This document shows positions 15,287 through 24,586 of a stretch of 64,000 nt of DNA, piece by piece; position 1 is the stretch's first letter; every line of letters starts with the position of its first letter. The notes beneath the pieces were generated by a model. It saw nothing but the letters and a program-made list of their open reading frames with translations, made no database searches and was not told where the DNA came from. The position numbers and the translations under genes are program-made. Source of the stretch: Novosphingobium sediminis (lineage in GTDB: Bacteria > Pseudomonadota > Alphaproteobacteria > Sphingomonadales > Sphingomonadaceae); the NCBI RefSeq assembly GCF_007991615.1, contig NZ_BJYR01000026.1, positions 1 through 64,000 of the forward strand, read 5' to 3'.

Positions 15287-15958
15287 TCAGGCGTTCACGT
15301 CGGCGTAGTGTGACGGGGGCTGGATGACGTCCATCCGCTCGGTGAGGAGCGGGCGGAAGCTGGGGCGGCTCTTGAACACAGAGTACCAGCTCGCCGCCTG
15401 TTCGTGGAGCGACCAGTCGATCCCGCCGAGGTAGTCCGCGACCGAGATCTGCGCGGCGGCGGCAAGGTCCGCGAGGCTCATCGTGCTGCCCGCCAGCCAC
15501 GGGCGGTTATCGATCAGGTAGTCGATGTAATAGAGGTGATCGTTGGCAAGGCGCATCGCATCGCGCAGCACGCGGCTATCGGGCGATTGGCGGTAGACGA
15601 GGCGCTTCTTCATGCGCTCTTCCAGCAGGGGCTGGGTGACAGCGGCGAAGAAGTTTTCATCGAACATCGCAACGAGGCGGCGGATCTCTGCGCGGCCGGT
15701 GGCGGTGCCGTTGATCATCGGCGCCTTGTCGACCGTTTCCTCGAAGTATTCGCAGATCGCGCGGCTATCGGCGAGGGTGATCTGCTTTTCAGGATTGTGC
15801 AGCACAGGCGTGCGCCCGGCATGGTTGAGCATCTGGAACGCTTCGCGATGCTCCCACGGGTTCTCGCGGATGAGTTCGTAGGGCACGCCCTTTTCAGCGA
15901 GGAGCAGGCGCACCTTGCGGCTGAACGGGCACAGCGGGAATTGGTAGATCTGCCACAT
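15287..15958 (-). CDS. Glutathione S-transferase-fold protein (FzlA-like)
   Basis: 223 residues from the ATG at 15958. The N-terminal thioredoxin-fold half begins YQFPLCPFSRKVRLLLAEKG and has GRTPVLHNP and ADSRAICEYFEE. The helical C-terminal half has the conserved WLAGSTMSLADLAAAAQI with the capping Asp. The CPFS position holds the usual catalytic Cys/Ser. The overall pattern recalls FzlA, the FtsZ-binding GST homologue of Caulobacter, but generic GSTs look alike and I cannot separate them without alignment. It converges on the protease gene with a four-base gap and diverges from the ABC-F gene. Confidence 0.8.
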   Translation of the reverse strand: MWQIYQFPLCPFSRKVRLLLAEKGVPYELIRENPWEHREAFQMLNHAGRTPVLHNPEKQITLADSRAICEYFEETVDKAPMINGTATGRAEIRRLVAMFDENFFAAVTQPLLEERMKKRLVYRQSPDSRVLRDAMRLANDHLYYIDYLIDNRPWLAGSTMSLADLAAAAQISVADYLGGIDWSLHEQAASWYSVFKSRPSFRPLLTERMDVIQPPSHYADVNA

Positions 15959-16080
15959 GGTTCGTTTCCATGTACGCGGGGGCCTTGCGAAGTCCAGTGC
16001 GGGCATGTGCGAGGCGGCGGATTTTTCGGAGGATTGTTCGTGCCTTTCGCCACCGGCGGCACCCTGCTAGGGGCGCGCGA

Positions 16081-17955
16081 ATGTTGACAATTCAGGGCCT
16101 CACCGTGCGGCTGGGCGGGCGCACCATCCTCGACCGCGCTTCCGCGACGATCCAGCCGGGCTCCAAGGTGGGCCTGATCGGCCGCAATGGTGCGGGCAAG
16201 TCCACGCTGATGAAGGCGATCATCGGTGAGATCGAGCCCGATGATGGCTCGATCGACATGCCTAAGCGGATGCGGCTGGGCTACATTGCGCAGTCCGCGC
16301 CGAGCGGTGCGGCGACCCCGTTTGAAACCGTGCTTGCCGCCGATGTCGAGCGTGCGGCGCTGATGGCCGAGGCCGAGACTTGCGAGGATCCGGACCGGAT
16401 GGCGGCGGTCTATGACCGGCTGATCGCCATCGATGCCTATACGGCGGACGCGCGGGCAGCGCGCATCCTGATCGGCCTCGGTTTCGACGAGGCGATGCAG
16501 GCGATGCCGCTCGACAGCTTTTCAGGCGGTTGGAAGATGCGCGTGGCGCTGGCCTCGCTGCTGTTTTCGGCGCCCGACCTGCTGCTGCTCGACGAGCCTT
16601 CGAACCACCTCGATCTCGAAGCGACGTTGTGGCTGGAAAGCTTCCTCCAGAGCTATCCCGGCACGATGGTCATCATCAGCCACGAGCGTGATCTGCTCAA
16701 CAACGTGGTCGATACGATCCTGCACCTGCAGGGCGGCAAGATTGCGCTCTATGCGGGCGGCTACGACGCGTTCGAGCGGCAGCGGGCCGAGCGCGCGGCG
16801 CAGATGGCCGCCGCGAAGGCCGCGCAGGATGCCCAGCGCAAGAAGCTGGCGGACTATGTGGCGCGAAATTCGGCGCGTGCCTCCACTGCCAAGCAGGCGC
16901 AATCACGCGCGAAGATGCTGGCGAAGATGCAGCCCGTGACGGCGATGATGGAAGACCCGACGCTGAGCTTCGGTTTCCCCGATCCGGACGAACTGCGCCC
17001 GCCGCTCATTACGCTCGATCTGGCGGCGACCGGATACAGTGCGGACAAGCCGATCCTGCGGCGGCTGAACCTGCGGATCGATCCCGATGACCGCATCGCG
17101 ATGCTGGGCCGCAACGGCAACGGCAAGACCACGCTGGCGCGGCTGCTGGCGGGGCAACTGGCGGCGACCGAGGGCGGGATGACCGCTACGGGCAAGCTCA
17201 AGATCGGATACTTCACGCAGTATCAGGTGGAGGAACTCCCATCGGATTCGACGCCGCTGGAACTGATGACGCGGGCCATGCCGGGCAAGACCCCGGCGGC
17301 GGTGCGCGCGCAATTGGGGCGCTTCGGATTTTCCGGGCCGCGTGCCGAATCGAAGACGGCAACGCTTTCGGGTGGTGAGCGGGCGCGGCTGGCGCTGGCG
17401 CTCGTGACGCGCGATGCGCCCCACATGCTCATCCTCGACGAGCCGACCAACCACCTCGATGTCGATGCGCGCGAGGCGCTGGTGCAGGCACTGAATGATT
17501 ATGCGGGCGCCGTGATCCTGATCAGCCACGATCGCCACATGGTCGAACTGACAGCGGACCGGCTGGTGCTGGTCGATGGCGGGACGGCGAAGGACTATCC
17601 GGGGAGCATCGAGGACTACATCGACTTCGTGCTCGGACGGAACCAGCCGAAAGCAGATGCGGGCAAGAACGGCTCGGGCGGTGCAAAGCCGAAGGGCGGG
17701 GCAAAGAGCCGCGAGGAAATGAAGGCGCTGCAAAAGGCTGTGAGCGAGGCCGAAGCGGCGGTCGGCAAGGCCGAGGCGCGGCTGGCGGCGATCGATTCGG
17801 CGCTGGCGGGCTCGGGCAAGCCGGCGGCAGACCTCGCCGGCCTGGGTGTGGCCGAACTAGGGCGCAAGCGCCGCGAAGTGGCCGATCAGCTCGAAGCGGC
17901 GGAAGCCAAGTGGATCGAAGCAGGCGAGGCGCTCGAAGCCTTCATGAACGCCTAG
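16081..17955 (+). CDS. ABC-F family ATPase
   Basis: 624 residues from the ATG at 16081. Two ABC cassettes are joined by a charged helical linker. Cassette 1 has Walker A GRNGAGKST, signature FSGGWKMR and Walker B LLLLDEPSNHLD. Cassette 2 has GRNGNGKTT, LSGGERARL and LILDEPTNHLD. There are no membrane segments. A C-terminal coiled coil rich in E/A/K (about 560-620) is typical of Uup/YheS-like members, which act on ribosomes rather than in transport. The exact subfamily is not assigned. The gene stands alone, divergent from the GST-like gene. Confidence 0.92.
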   Translation: MLTIQGLTVRLGGRTILDRASATIQPGSKVGLIGRNGAGKSTLMKAIIGEIEPDDGSIDMPKRMRLGYIAQSAPSGAATPFETVLAADVERAALMAEAETCEDPDRMAAVYDRLIAIDAYTADARAARILIGLGFDEAMQAMPLDSFSGGWKMRVALASLLFSAPDLLLLDEPSNHLDLEATLWLESFLQSYPGTMVIISHERDLLNNVVDTILHLQGGKIALYAGGYDAFERQRAERAAQMAAAKAAQDAQRKKLADYVARNSARASTAKQAQSRAKMLAKMQPVTAMMEDPTLSFGFPDPDELRPPLITLDLAATGYSADKPILRRLNLRIDPDDRIAMLGRNGNGKTTLARLLAGQLAATEGGMTATGKLKIGYFTQYQVEELPSDSTPLELMTRAMPGKTPAAVRAQLGRFGFSGPRAESKTATLSGGERARLALALVTRDAPHMLILDEPTNHLDVDAREALVQALNDYAGAVILISHDRHMVELTADRLVLVDGGTAKDYPGSIEDYIDFVLGRNQPKADAGKNGSGGAKPKGGAKSREEMKALQKAVSEAEAAVGKAEARLAAIDSALAGSGKPAADLAGLGVAELGRKRREVADQLEAAEAKWIEAGEALEAFMNA

Positions 17956-17996
17956 AGCGCCTGCTGCTGCATCGCGAGCTTCGCCTCGATACCTTC

Positions 17997-18698
17997 CTAC
18001 AGGCGTTGAAGGCGCCCGTTCACGTCGCCGGATGCCGCGAAAGTACCGATGGGTGCGCGGCGGGCAGCGGTCTGCTCGATGGCGCTCGCCATCGGGATTA
18101 CCGGCCAGCCTGCGGCAAAGCCGGCGTGCACGTCGCGGTGCAGTTTGCGGCGGGCATCGTACATCGAGAGCACCGGCAGGATCGGCGGATGGCGCGGATG
18201 GTTGGCGAGGATCTCGGCCTGGATCATCGGTAGCGCACGGGCGGACAGCGGCGAGGGCGGCAGCGGCACGATCAGGAGATCGGCGGCGGCGAAGACCTGC
18301 TCGCTGATCTCGTTGATCGCGGGCGGGCAGTCGATGATGATGCGCTCATAGGCGCCTGACAGTGCGGCAGCCGTGCGGGCGAGCCGCTTGCGCTTGCCGA
18401 TCCGTGCGAGCGTGGCGGGCAGGCTGCGCATGCTTTCATCGGCTTGCAGCACGGCAAGGCCGGAGTAGCGCGTGGGGGTGATCAGATCGCCGGGCTTGCT
18501 GTCCTTGCGGAACACCGAAGCCGCGCTGCTTTCGTTGCGATCGGGCAGGCCGAGTAGCCAGCCCGCACCGCCTTGCGGATCGAGATCCCACAGCAGGGTC
18601 GGATGGCCGGACAGCGTCGCCGATCGCCACGCCATGTCTACTGCGAGGGTGGTTTTCCCGACGCCCCCTTTGACGCTGTAAACTGCGATGACCGCCAT
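17997..18698 (-). CDS. ParA/MinD-like P-loop ATPase
   Basis: 233 residues from the ATG at 18698; a longer upstream frame is open but starts in non-conserved sequence. It opens with the deviant Walker A of the ParA family, YSVKGGVGKTT (two Lys), then DLDPQGGAGWLLG and IIIDCPPAINEISEQVF. These are orphan ParA-like proteins with no parB beside them. A CCCGCC/GGCGGG stem (18703-18725) lies in the leader just before the start. It follows the che operon in the same direction, about 100 bases after the last che gene. A role in positioning chemotaxis clusters (as ParC-type proteins do) is possible but unproven. Confidence 0.82.
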   Translation of the reverse strand: MAVIAVYSVKGGVGKTTLAVDMAWRSATLSGHPTLLWDLDPQGGAGWLLGLPDRNESSAASVFRKDSKPGDLITPTRYSGLAVLQADESMRSLPATLARIGKRKRLARTAAALSGAYERIIIDCPPAINEISEQVFAAADLLIVPLPPSPLSARALPMIQAEILANHPRHPPILPVLSMYDARRKLHRDVHAGFAAGWPVIPMASAIEQTAARRAPIGTFAASGDVNGRLQRL

Positions 18699-18796
18699 TG
18701 TTCCCGCCGTTCGTTGAATGGCGGGCATAGTGAACAATCGTGGCCGAATGGCAACTGAGGGCCTGAGCGGGATCCCGGCATGGGACGCTGGACCTC

Positions 18797-19075
18797 CTAT
18801 CGCAGCAACCGCATCCGCTCGCGCAGGATATCGAGGCCGATGCGTTCGACTTCGGTTTCCAGACAATCGGCATCGAGCAGCTTGGCCAGGCTGCGCTGCT
18901 TCTGGGCGATAAGGTCGATCGCCTGCAAGCTGTCCATGTGCCGCATGGCCACGTCCATATCACCGCAGAGCGAGGCGCCGAGAGCCTCGACTTCCTGTGA
19001 CAGTTCCTCGAGCACCAGTGCGATCTGGCGATGCGAGGCGGTGTTGGCGGCGGCCACTGAAGCCATCGGGGCCAT
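18797..19075 (-). CDS. Small helical protein of the che operon with a CheZ-like D-x3-Q motif
   Basis: 92 residues. The ATG at 19075 has AAGGA about eight bases upstream; longer starts would run into cheW. The product is predicted all-helical with no signal or membrane segment. Its central helix reads MRHMDSLQAIDLIAQKQRSL: D54-L-I-A-Q58 matches the spacing of the catalytic D143-L-T-G-Q147 of CheZ, the CheY-P phosphatase, and QA-IDL resembles the surrounding FQDL. The gene is last in the operon STAS-cheA-cheR-cheB-cheD-cheY-cheW. Whole CheZ is about 210 residues, so this would be a minimal form. Function is inferred from motif and context only. Confidence 0.55.
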   Translation of the reverse strand: MAPMASVAAANTASHRQIALVLEELSQEVEALGASLCGDMDVAMRHMDSLQAIDLIAQKQRSLAKLLDADCLETEVERIGLDILRERMRLLR

Positions 19076-19112
19076 CGGCACGGTATCCTTGAACAGTACG
19101 GCGGGCAGGTGA

Positions 19113-19556
19113 TCAGGCGGCAGCAGCGAACTGCGCCCCGTCGCTGAGCGCGAAGAGGTTGAGCACCATGACCATCTTGTCCTCGATCGCGGCGAGCCCT
19201 TCGAGGAAGGGGACCACGCTGTCGTTTCCGACACCCGGGGGCGGAGCCTGCAGCGTCTGATCGGGCACGGTGACGATGTCGCTCACCGAATCGACGATCC
19301 AGCCGCCGACCTGCGCCCCAAGCTGGGTGACGATGATCGCATGGCGCGGGGTCGGTTCGGTCGCGCGCCAGCCAAGGCGGGCGGCGAGATCGACAACCGG
19401 CAGCACGGTGCCGCGCAAGTTGACGACGCCCGCGACATAGTGCGGCACGCGCGGAAGGCGTGTGGTCGGCGTCCAGGCACGGATCTCGCGGATCGACATG
19501 ATGTCGAGCCCGAAGACCTGGCCTTCGACTTCGAAGGTTATGAGTTCGCGGATCAT
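19113..19556 (-). CDS. cheW: Chemotaxis coupling protein CheW
   Basis: 147 residues, a single CheW domain. Signature parts are ITFEVEGQVFGLDIMSIREI at the N-terminus, VAGVVNLRGTVLPVVDL (about 41-57), and a C-terminal FLEGLAAIEDKMVMVLNL. It links chemoreceptors to CheA. Located between cheY and the small D-x3-Q gene, on minus, within one operon. Confidence 0.95.
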   Translation of the reverse strand: MIRELITFEVEGQVFGLDIMSIREIRAWTPTTRLPRVPHYVAGVVNLRGTVLPVVDLAARLGWRATEPTPRHAIIVTQLGAQVGGWIVDSVSDIVTVPDQTLQAPPPGVGNDSVVPFLEGLAAIEDKMVMVLNLFALSDGAQFAAAA

Positions 19557-19583
19557 CGTGGGCGTTCCTTGGTCAGGAGTAGA

Positions 19584-19955
19584 TCAGTGGGCGACGCGGC
19601 GCACGGCGGCGACGAGTTTGGCAGCATCGAACGGCTTGACGATCCAGCCGGTTGCTCCGGCCTCGCGGGCGCGCGCCTTCTTCTCGTCGGAGCTTTCGGT
19701 GGTGAGCACGAGGATCGGCCGGTCGCGGTGGCGGGTGCCCTCGCGCAGGCGCTCGATCAGGCCGAAGCCATCGAGGCGCGGCATGTTGATATCGGTGATC
19801 ACGACATCGACTTCGTTGAGCGCTAGCCAATCTAGCGCCGCAAGACCGTCCTCAGCCTGCGCCACTTCGAAGCCTTGCGTCGAAAGCGCGTGGTTGAGCA
19901 GGGCCCGCATGCTGGGGCTGTCGTCTACAGTCAGGATTCGGGTGGTCTGGTTCAT
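19584..19955 (-). CDS. cheY: Chemotaxis response regulator CheY
   Basis: 123 residues from the ATG at 19955, a stand-alone receiver domain. Acidic pocket D11-D12, phospho-acceptor D55 in VITDINMPRLDG, the conserved Thr in LTTESS, and the Lys in WIVKPFD are all present. When phosphorylated by CheA it should bind the flagellar switch. It lies between cheD and cheW; a start at 19976 would overlap the end of cheD. Confidence 0.93.
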   Translation of the reverse strand: MNQTTRILTVDDSPSMRALLNHALSTQGFEVAQAEDGLAALDWLALNEVDVVITDINMPRLDGFGLIERLREGTRHRDRPILVLTTESSDEKKARAREAGATGWIVKPFDAAKLVAAVRRVAH

Positions 19956-19976
19956 GGTCAGGCTCGCTTGTTGCAA

Positions 19977-20540
19977 TCAGAAGAGTTCGACATCGCCGGA
20001 CGCGCGTTCCGGGCGGGCGGTGGGATTGACCGGCGGGGCGAGGCGATCCTCGACCGTGCGGCAACGGATCTGGCCGGAGGCCGGACGGAAATCGACACGG
20101 CGGGCACTGGTGCCGCCCAGATCCTCCCGCATGACCATGATGCCTTCGCGCCTGAGAAAGGCCTGCGCGAACTCGGCATTGGCCGTGCCGATGCGCATCA
20201 TGTTGCGGTTGACGTTGGCCCCGCCGTAGAGATGCGCCTTGAGCCGCGACTTGCGCGCGCCGAAGCCGAGTATCTCGTTGACCAGCAATTCCATGAGATA
20301 GACGCCGTAATGCTCGTCAACGGCGGTCGTGGCGGCGAGCGCGGCAGGCGGCTCGGACAGCAGGAAATGGTTCATGCCGCCCACCCGCGCTTCGGGATCA
20401 TAGAGGCACGAGGCGACGCAGCTGCCGAGCACGGTCGAGAACTCGATATGCGCTTCGCTGCTGACGAGCGCCTGACCCTGCATGACGGTCACGCGCTCGA
20501 TCTTGCGTTCGATGGTTCCGGGAATGCGGCGTTCGAACAT
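19977..20540 (-). CDS. cheD: Chemoreceptor glutamine deamidase CheD
   Basis: 187 residues from the ATG at 20540, four bases after cheB ends. The active-site region is present: ST-VLGSC with the nucleophilic Cys, then the His in GGMNHFLLSEP. The central LMELLVNEILGFGARKSRLK helix and AHLYGGANV strand are typical. It deamidates glutamines on methyl-accepting receptors. The open frame continues upstream into cheB, but that part is shadow. Confidence 0.93.
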   Translation of the reverse strand: MFERRIPGTIERKIERVTVMQGQALVSSEAHIEFSTVLGSCVASCLYDPEARVGGMNHFLLSEPPAALAATTAVDEHYGVYLMELLVNEILGFGARKSRLKAHLYGGANVNRNMMRIGTANAEFAQAFLRREGIMVMREDLGGTSARRVDFRPASGQIRCRTVEDRLAPPVNPTARPERASGDVELF

Positions 20541-20544
20541 CGGA

Positions 20545-21606
20545 TCAAGCCGCCTTGCTGAAGGCGTGGCGGGCGATGGTTTCGATCGGCGCGACAACCC
20601 CGGCGGCGCCGAGCGCGATGGCCGCGCGCGGCATGCCGAACACCGTGCTGGTCGCTTCGTCCTGTGCGATCGTGCGGGCGCCGGACTGGGCGAGCGCCAG
20701 CATGCCCTCGGCGCCATCGGTGCCCATGCCGGTCAGCAGGATGCCGACCGCTCCCGCGCCAACCACTTCGGCGACGGAGTGGAACAGCATGTCGACGCTG
20801 GGAAGGTGGCCGCATACCGGCTCGCCCCGGCGCAAACGCTGATACAGGTGCCCGCTCCGGCCGCCGACGGTAAAGTGCCGGTCGTCACCGGGCGCAATGT
20901 AGATATGGCCGTCAAGCAGCGGCAGATCGGGCTCTGCTATCACGATCCGGGGCGGGCAGGACTGATCGAGCGTGCGCGCGACGGCGGGGGCAAAGCGCGC
21001 CGAAATGTGCTGGACCACGACCGTGGGCGGGCAATCGACCGGGAAACCGCCAAGCAGGACCTGCAATGCCTCGACCCCGCCTGTTGAGGAGCCGATTGCG
21101 ATCAGGCGTGGCCGTTCGATCAGTGCCGGGCTGCGCGGTGCAGTCGACGTGCGGGGCGGGGCCGCGGGCGGCGGCGGTGCAGGGCGCGTGACGAAGCGGA
21201 CCTTGGAGGCGTCGCGGATCAGGTCGGCAAGTTTGCCTTGATCGTCAAACGAGTAACTGCCCGCTCCTTCACTCTTGGCATAGCAGCCGACCGCGCCGAT
21301 CGCGAGCGCACGGGCAGTGGTCTCGGCGCCATCGTGGGTCGAGCCCGAAACGACAATGACGGGCGTGGGGCGCAGCGCCATGATCTTCTCGAGGAAGTCG
21401 AGCCCGTTCATGCCGGGCATCTCGACATCGAGCGTGACCACGTCGGGATCGAGCTCCCGGATCATCTGCCGGCCTTCCAGCGCATTGGCAGCTGCACCGA
21501 CGACGATGATATCGTCCTCGCGCTCGAACCGGGCCTGGAGGATCGCCCGCATCGTTGGCGAATCCTCTACGATCACGACCCGGATGGGCTTGCTCACTCG
21601 GCTCAT
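20545..21606 (-). CDS. cheB: Chemotaxis methylesterase/glutamine deamidase CheB
   Basis: 353 residues. The receiver domain has D60 in VTLDVEMPGMNG. The linker is proline/alanine-rich. The methylesterase domain has all catalytic parts: Ser in IGSSTGG, His in VVVQHIS, Asp in LTGMGTDGA. It removes methyl groups from receptors when phosphorylated by CheA. It overlaps cheR by four bases. This is the intact CheB of the window; compare the second copy at 25042. Confidence 0.96.
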   Translation of the reverse strand: MSRVSKPIRVVIVEDSPTMRAILQARFEREDDIIVVGAAANALEGRQMIRELDPDVVTLDVEMPGMNGLDFLEKIMALRPTPVIVVSGSTHDGAETTARALAIGAVGCYAKSEGAGSYSFDDQGKLADLIRDASKVRFVTRPAPPPPAAPPRTSTAPRSPALIERPRLIAIGSSTGGVEALQVLLGGFPVDCPPTVVVQHISARFAPAVARTLDQSCPPRIVIAEPDLPLLDGHIYIAPGDDRHFTVGGRSGHLYQRLRRGEPVCGHLPSVDMLFHSVAEVVGAGAVGILLTGMGTDGAEGMLALAQSGARTIAQDEATSTVFGMPRAAIALGAAGVVAPIETIARHAFSKAA

Positions 21607-22472
21607 GTCTCGCTCCGACGATAGATGGTGGGGCCCGCAGTCGCGAGCATCTGGAGTGCCGGGCCGGTCACGCGTTCGCTGTGGCCGACATAAAGCCAGC
21701 CGCCGGGCGCAAGCGCCTCGGCAAAGCGTGCGACGAGGCGCTCCTTGGTGGGATTGTCGAAATAGATCATCACGTTGCGGCAGAAAATCACATCGAACTT
21801 GCCCTGCATCGGCCAGGGGCCATGCAAGTTGAGCGTGCGAAATCGCGCCATCGAGCGGATCGGTGGCGCGATCTCCACTTCATCGCCATCGGGCACGGTC
21901 CAAATGCGCGACAGCGCATCGGGCACGGCCTTCACGTCCTCTGCGCGATAGCGCGCGGCTTCGGCCTTGCGCAGCGCGTGAGCGGCGATGTCGCTGGCAA
22001 GCAGCCGCACATCGCTCCGCGCGATGCGCTCGCCGGCCCCGCGGTCCGGCCCGAGCAGGGTCATCAGCAACGACCAGGTTTCCTCGCCGCTGGAGCTTCC
22101 GGCGGACCACAGGCGGACCTTGCCGCCGCGTGCGAGGCTCTCGATGAGGCCGGGACGAACCTGGCTGGCGAAGTGCTCGAAGTGGTGCGCCTCGCGGTAG
22201 AAGAAGGTGTGGTTGGTGGTGAGCGCCATGATGGCGCGATTGCGCTCCGCAGCATCCTCGCTGATGCGCAGGATGTAGGAACCAAAGGTGGCACAGCCCG
22301 AATCGCGCACCAGTGGTGCAAGGCGCGAATAGACCAGCATGGCCTTGCCCTCAGCCAGCACGATCCCTGCCTCGCGGTGCGCGATCTCGCTCACCGCCGC
22401 GAAATCCGCCGCGCTGTAGACGCCGGGGCTGATGCTCGGCAGCGTCTCGGGAGGGGCGAGCGCCGCGCTCAT
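21603..22472 (-). CDS. cheR: Chemoreceptor methyltransferase CheR
   Basis: 289 residues. The N-terminal helical domain is followed by the SAM-binding core with LWSAGSSSGEETWSL, the family FYREAHHFEHFA motif, and FCRNVMIYFDNPTKERLV and LYVGHSE near the end. It methylates receptor glutamates. It overlaps cheA (start) and cheB (end) by four bases each, indicating translational coupling. Confidence 0.96.
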   Translation of the reverse strand: MSAALAPPETLPSISPGVYSAADFAAVSEIAHREAGIVLAEGKAMLVYSRLAPLVRDSGCATFGSYILRISEDAAERNRAIMALTTNHTFFYREAHHFEHFASQVRPGLIESLARGGKVRLWSAGSSSGEETWSLLMTLLGPDRGAGERIARSDVRLLASDIAAHALRKAEAARYRAEDVKAVPDALSRIWTVPDGDEVEIAPPIRSMARFRTLNLHGPWPMQGKFDVIFCRNVMIYFDNPTKERLVARFAEALAPGGWLYVGHSERVTGPALQMLATAGPTIYRRSET

Positions 22473-24586
22473 GCGGCCTCGGCGAGCAAGGAGTTGAGGC
22501 TCTGGCCGGACAGGCTGCGCGCGACGAGACTGTCCACATCGACGATCAGTGCGACCATGCCGTCGCCAAGGATCGTGGCACCGGAGACGCCTTCGACCGA
22601 ACGATAGTGCGTGTCGAGGCTCTTGATCACGACCTGCCGCTGATCGCAGATCGCATCGACGAGGAGCGCCGCGCGGCCCGCGCCTTCGGTTTCAACCACG
22701 ATCAGCACGCCTTCATGCGCATGTTCTATCGCTCCCTGTGCGCCGACTGCGGCATGGAGCGGGAGAACCGGGATGAACTTGCCGCGCACGTTGATCATCG
22801 CGCGGTAGGCGCCAAGGCCCTGAACTTCGTCCCGTGTCGGGCGCAGGCTCTCGACCACGTTGGCGAGCGGCACGACGAGGGTCTGATCGCCGACGTTGAC
22901 GACCATGCCGTCCGAAATGGCGAGGGTGAGCGGCAGGGTGAGCGTGAACGTGGTGCCGCTGCCGGGCTCGCTGTCGATGGTGATGCGCCCGCCGAGTTCC
23001 TTTACGTTCTGGCGCACCACGTCCATGCCGACACCCCGGCCGGAGACATTGGTGATCGCTGCGGCGGTGGAAAAGCCGGGCGCGAAGATCAGGTGGTCGA
23101 TCTCTTCCTTCGAAAGCTGGGCATCCGGCGCGATGAGGCCCTTCTCGACCGCTTTGGCAAAGACGCGCTCGCGATTGATGCCGGCGCCATCGTCGGCAAT
23201 GCGGATGAGGATGCGGCCCGAACGGTGCTCGGCCGAAAGGGTGAGGGTGCCTTCCGCTGGCTTGCCGGCGGCGATACGCGCTTCGGCGCTTTCGATGCCG
23301 TGATCGACCGCGTTGCGGATGAGGTGGGTGAGCGGCTCGCCGAGTCGTTCGATCACGGTCTTGTCGAGCTCGGTGCTTTCGCCCGAGACTTCGAGGCGGA
23401 CGTGCTTGCCGGTGGAGACGGTGAGCTCGCGAAGGATGCGCGGAACGCGGCTGAACACGGAACCGATCGGCTGCGCGCGGATCGACATCGCCGATTCCTG
23501 GATATCGCGGGTGAGCCCTTCGAGGATGGTCAGCTCTTCCTTCACCGCAAGGCCGTCGCCCGCAAGGCGCTGCGCCATCATCGCCTGCGCGATGACAAGC
23601 TCGCCTACCGCGTCGATCAGCTTGTCGAGCTTGCCGAGTTCGATGCGGATCGACTGTCCGAGCGCGGGCGGAGCCGGCGGTGCAGCGGTGGGAGCCTGCG
23701 CGGCGGTGGCGGCGACGGCGGCAGGCGCAGCTGTGGTTGGCGCTGCAACGGGCGCAGGTGCAGGTGCCGGGCGGACAGGCGGCATCGGCGCATCGCTGCC
23801 GATGGCGAGGCCGCAGTCATCGCCGACGAATTCGAAGACTTCGCGTGCATTCGCCTCGCTGATGTCGGCATCGAGCGCGAAGGCCCAACCGAGATAGCCG
23901 GTGCCGGGATCGAGCGTATCGAGCGGGGGGACGCTGCCGCAATCGCATTCGATGCAGCGCGCGCCAAGGGCGGCGAGTTCGCGCAGCAGGAGCAGCGGTT
24001 CGCCGCCGTTGCGCATGGCGCCGGTGTGGGGGCGGACCTTCAGCAGCCATGATGGTGCGGGGGCGGGCGCGGGGGCATCCATCGCACCGGTGATGTCATC
24101 GAGCATGGCGTCGAGGTCGAAGGGATCGCCGCCGTCGTCATCGTAAGTCGAGGTGCTGGCGACAGGCTCTGCGGCGGGCGCTGGAGCAGGCGCTGGTGCC
24201 GCGCCTGCATTCGCGGCCTGCGCAGCGGTGAGTTCGGCCAGCAGGCCCGCATCGTCGGGCACGTCACCAAGCCCGCGCGCGGCGCCGACGTGGTCGCTCA
24301 GGCTATCGAGTGCGCGCAGGAGGAGATCGACGAGCGGCTCGGTGAGAGGCACGGTGCCTTCGCGCACATCGGATAGCAGAGTCTCGAAAATGTGCGTGAA
24401 GGCTTGCAACGCGACATAGCCGAACGCGCCCGCGCCGCCCTTGATCGAATGGACTGCGCGGAACACGGCGTTGACCGTATCGCTGTCTTGCGTGCCCGCC
24501 TTGCAGGCGGCGAGGCCGGATTCCGCTGCCGTCAGCGATTCCTCGCACTCGGCGAAGAAGATGGCCTGGATTTCCTCCGCGTTCAT
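22469..24586 (-). CDS. cheA: Chemotaxis sensor kinase CheA
   Basis: 705 residues. Order of domains: Hpt with H46 in RAVHSIKGG; a long Ala/Pro-rich linker; a middle segment with CIECDCGSV; the dimerisation helix pair (LDKLIDAVGELVIAQAMM); the HATPase with HLIRNAVDHGIE (N box), IADDGAGIN and GRGVGMDVV (G boxes); and a C-terminal CheW-like regulatory domain (NVRGKFIPVLPL). It autophosphorylates and passes phosphate to CheY and CheB. It overlaps the upstream STAS gene and the downstream cheR by four bases. Confidence 0.96.
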   Translation of the reverse strand: MNAEEIQAIFFAECEESLTAAESGLAACKAGTQDSDTVNAVFRAVHSIKGGAGAFGYVALQAFTHIFETLLSDVREGTVPLTEPLVDLLLRALDSLSDHVGAARGLGDVPDDAGLLAELTAAQAANAGAAPAPAPAPAAEPVASTSTYDDDGGDPFDLDAMLDDITGAMDAPAPAPAPSWLLKVRPHTGAMRNGGEPLLLLRELAALGARCIECDCGSVPPLDTLDPGTGYLGWAFALDADISEANAREVFEFVGDDCGLAIGSDAPMPPVRPAPAPAPVAAPTTAAPAAVAATAAQAPTAAPPAPPALGQSIRIELGKLDKLIDAVGELVIAQAMMAQRLAGDGLAVKEELTILEGLTRDIQESAMSIRAQPIGSVFSRVPRILRELTVSTGKHVRLEVSGESTELDKTVIERLGEPLTHLIRNAVDHGIESAEARIAAGKPAEGTLTLSAEHRSGRILIRIADDGAGINRERVFAKAVEKGLIAPDAQLSKEEIDHLIFAPGFSTAAAITNVSGRGVGMDVVRQNVKELGGRITIDSEPGSGTTFTLTLPLTLAISDGMVVNVGDQTLVVPLANVVESLRPTRDEVQGLGAYRAMINVRGKFIPVLPLHAAVGAQGAIEHAHEGVLIVVETEGAGRAALLVDAICDQRQVVIKSLDTHYRSVEGVSGATILGDGMVALIVDVDSLVARSLSGQSLNSLLAEAA

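Noticed and set aside
22607-24052. 481-codon plus-strand frame opposite cheA
   Set aside because: Shadow of cheA third-position GC bias; no motif.
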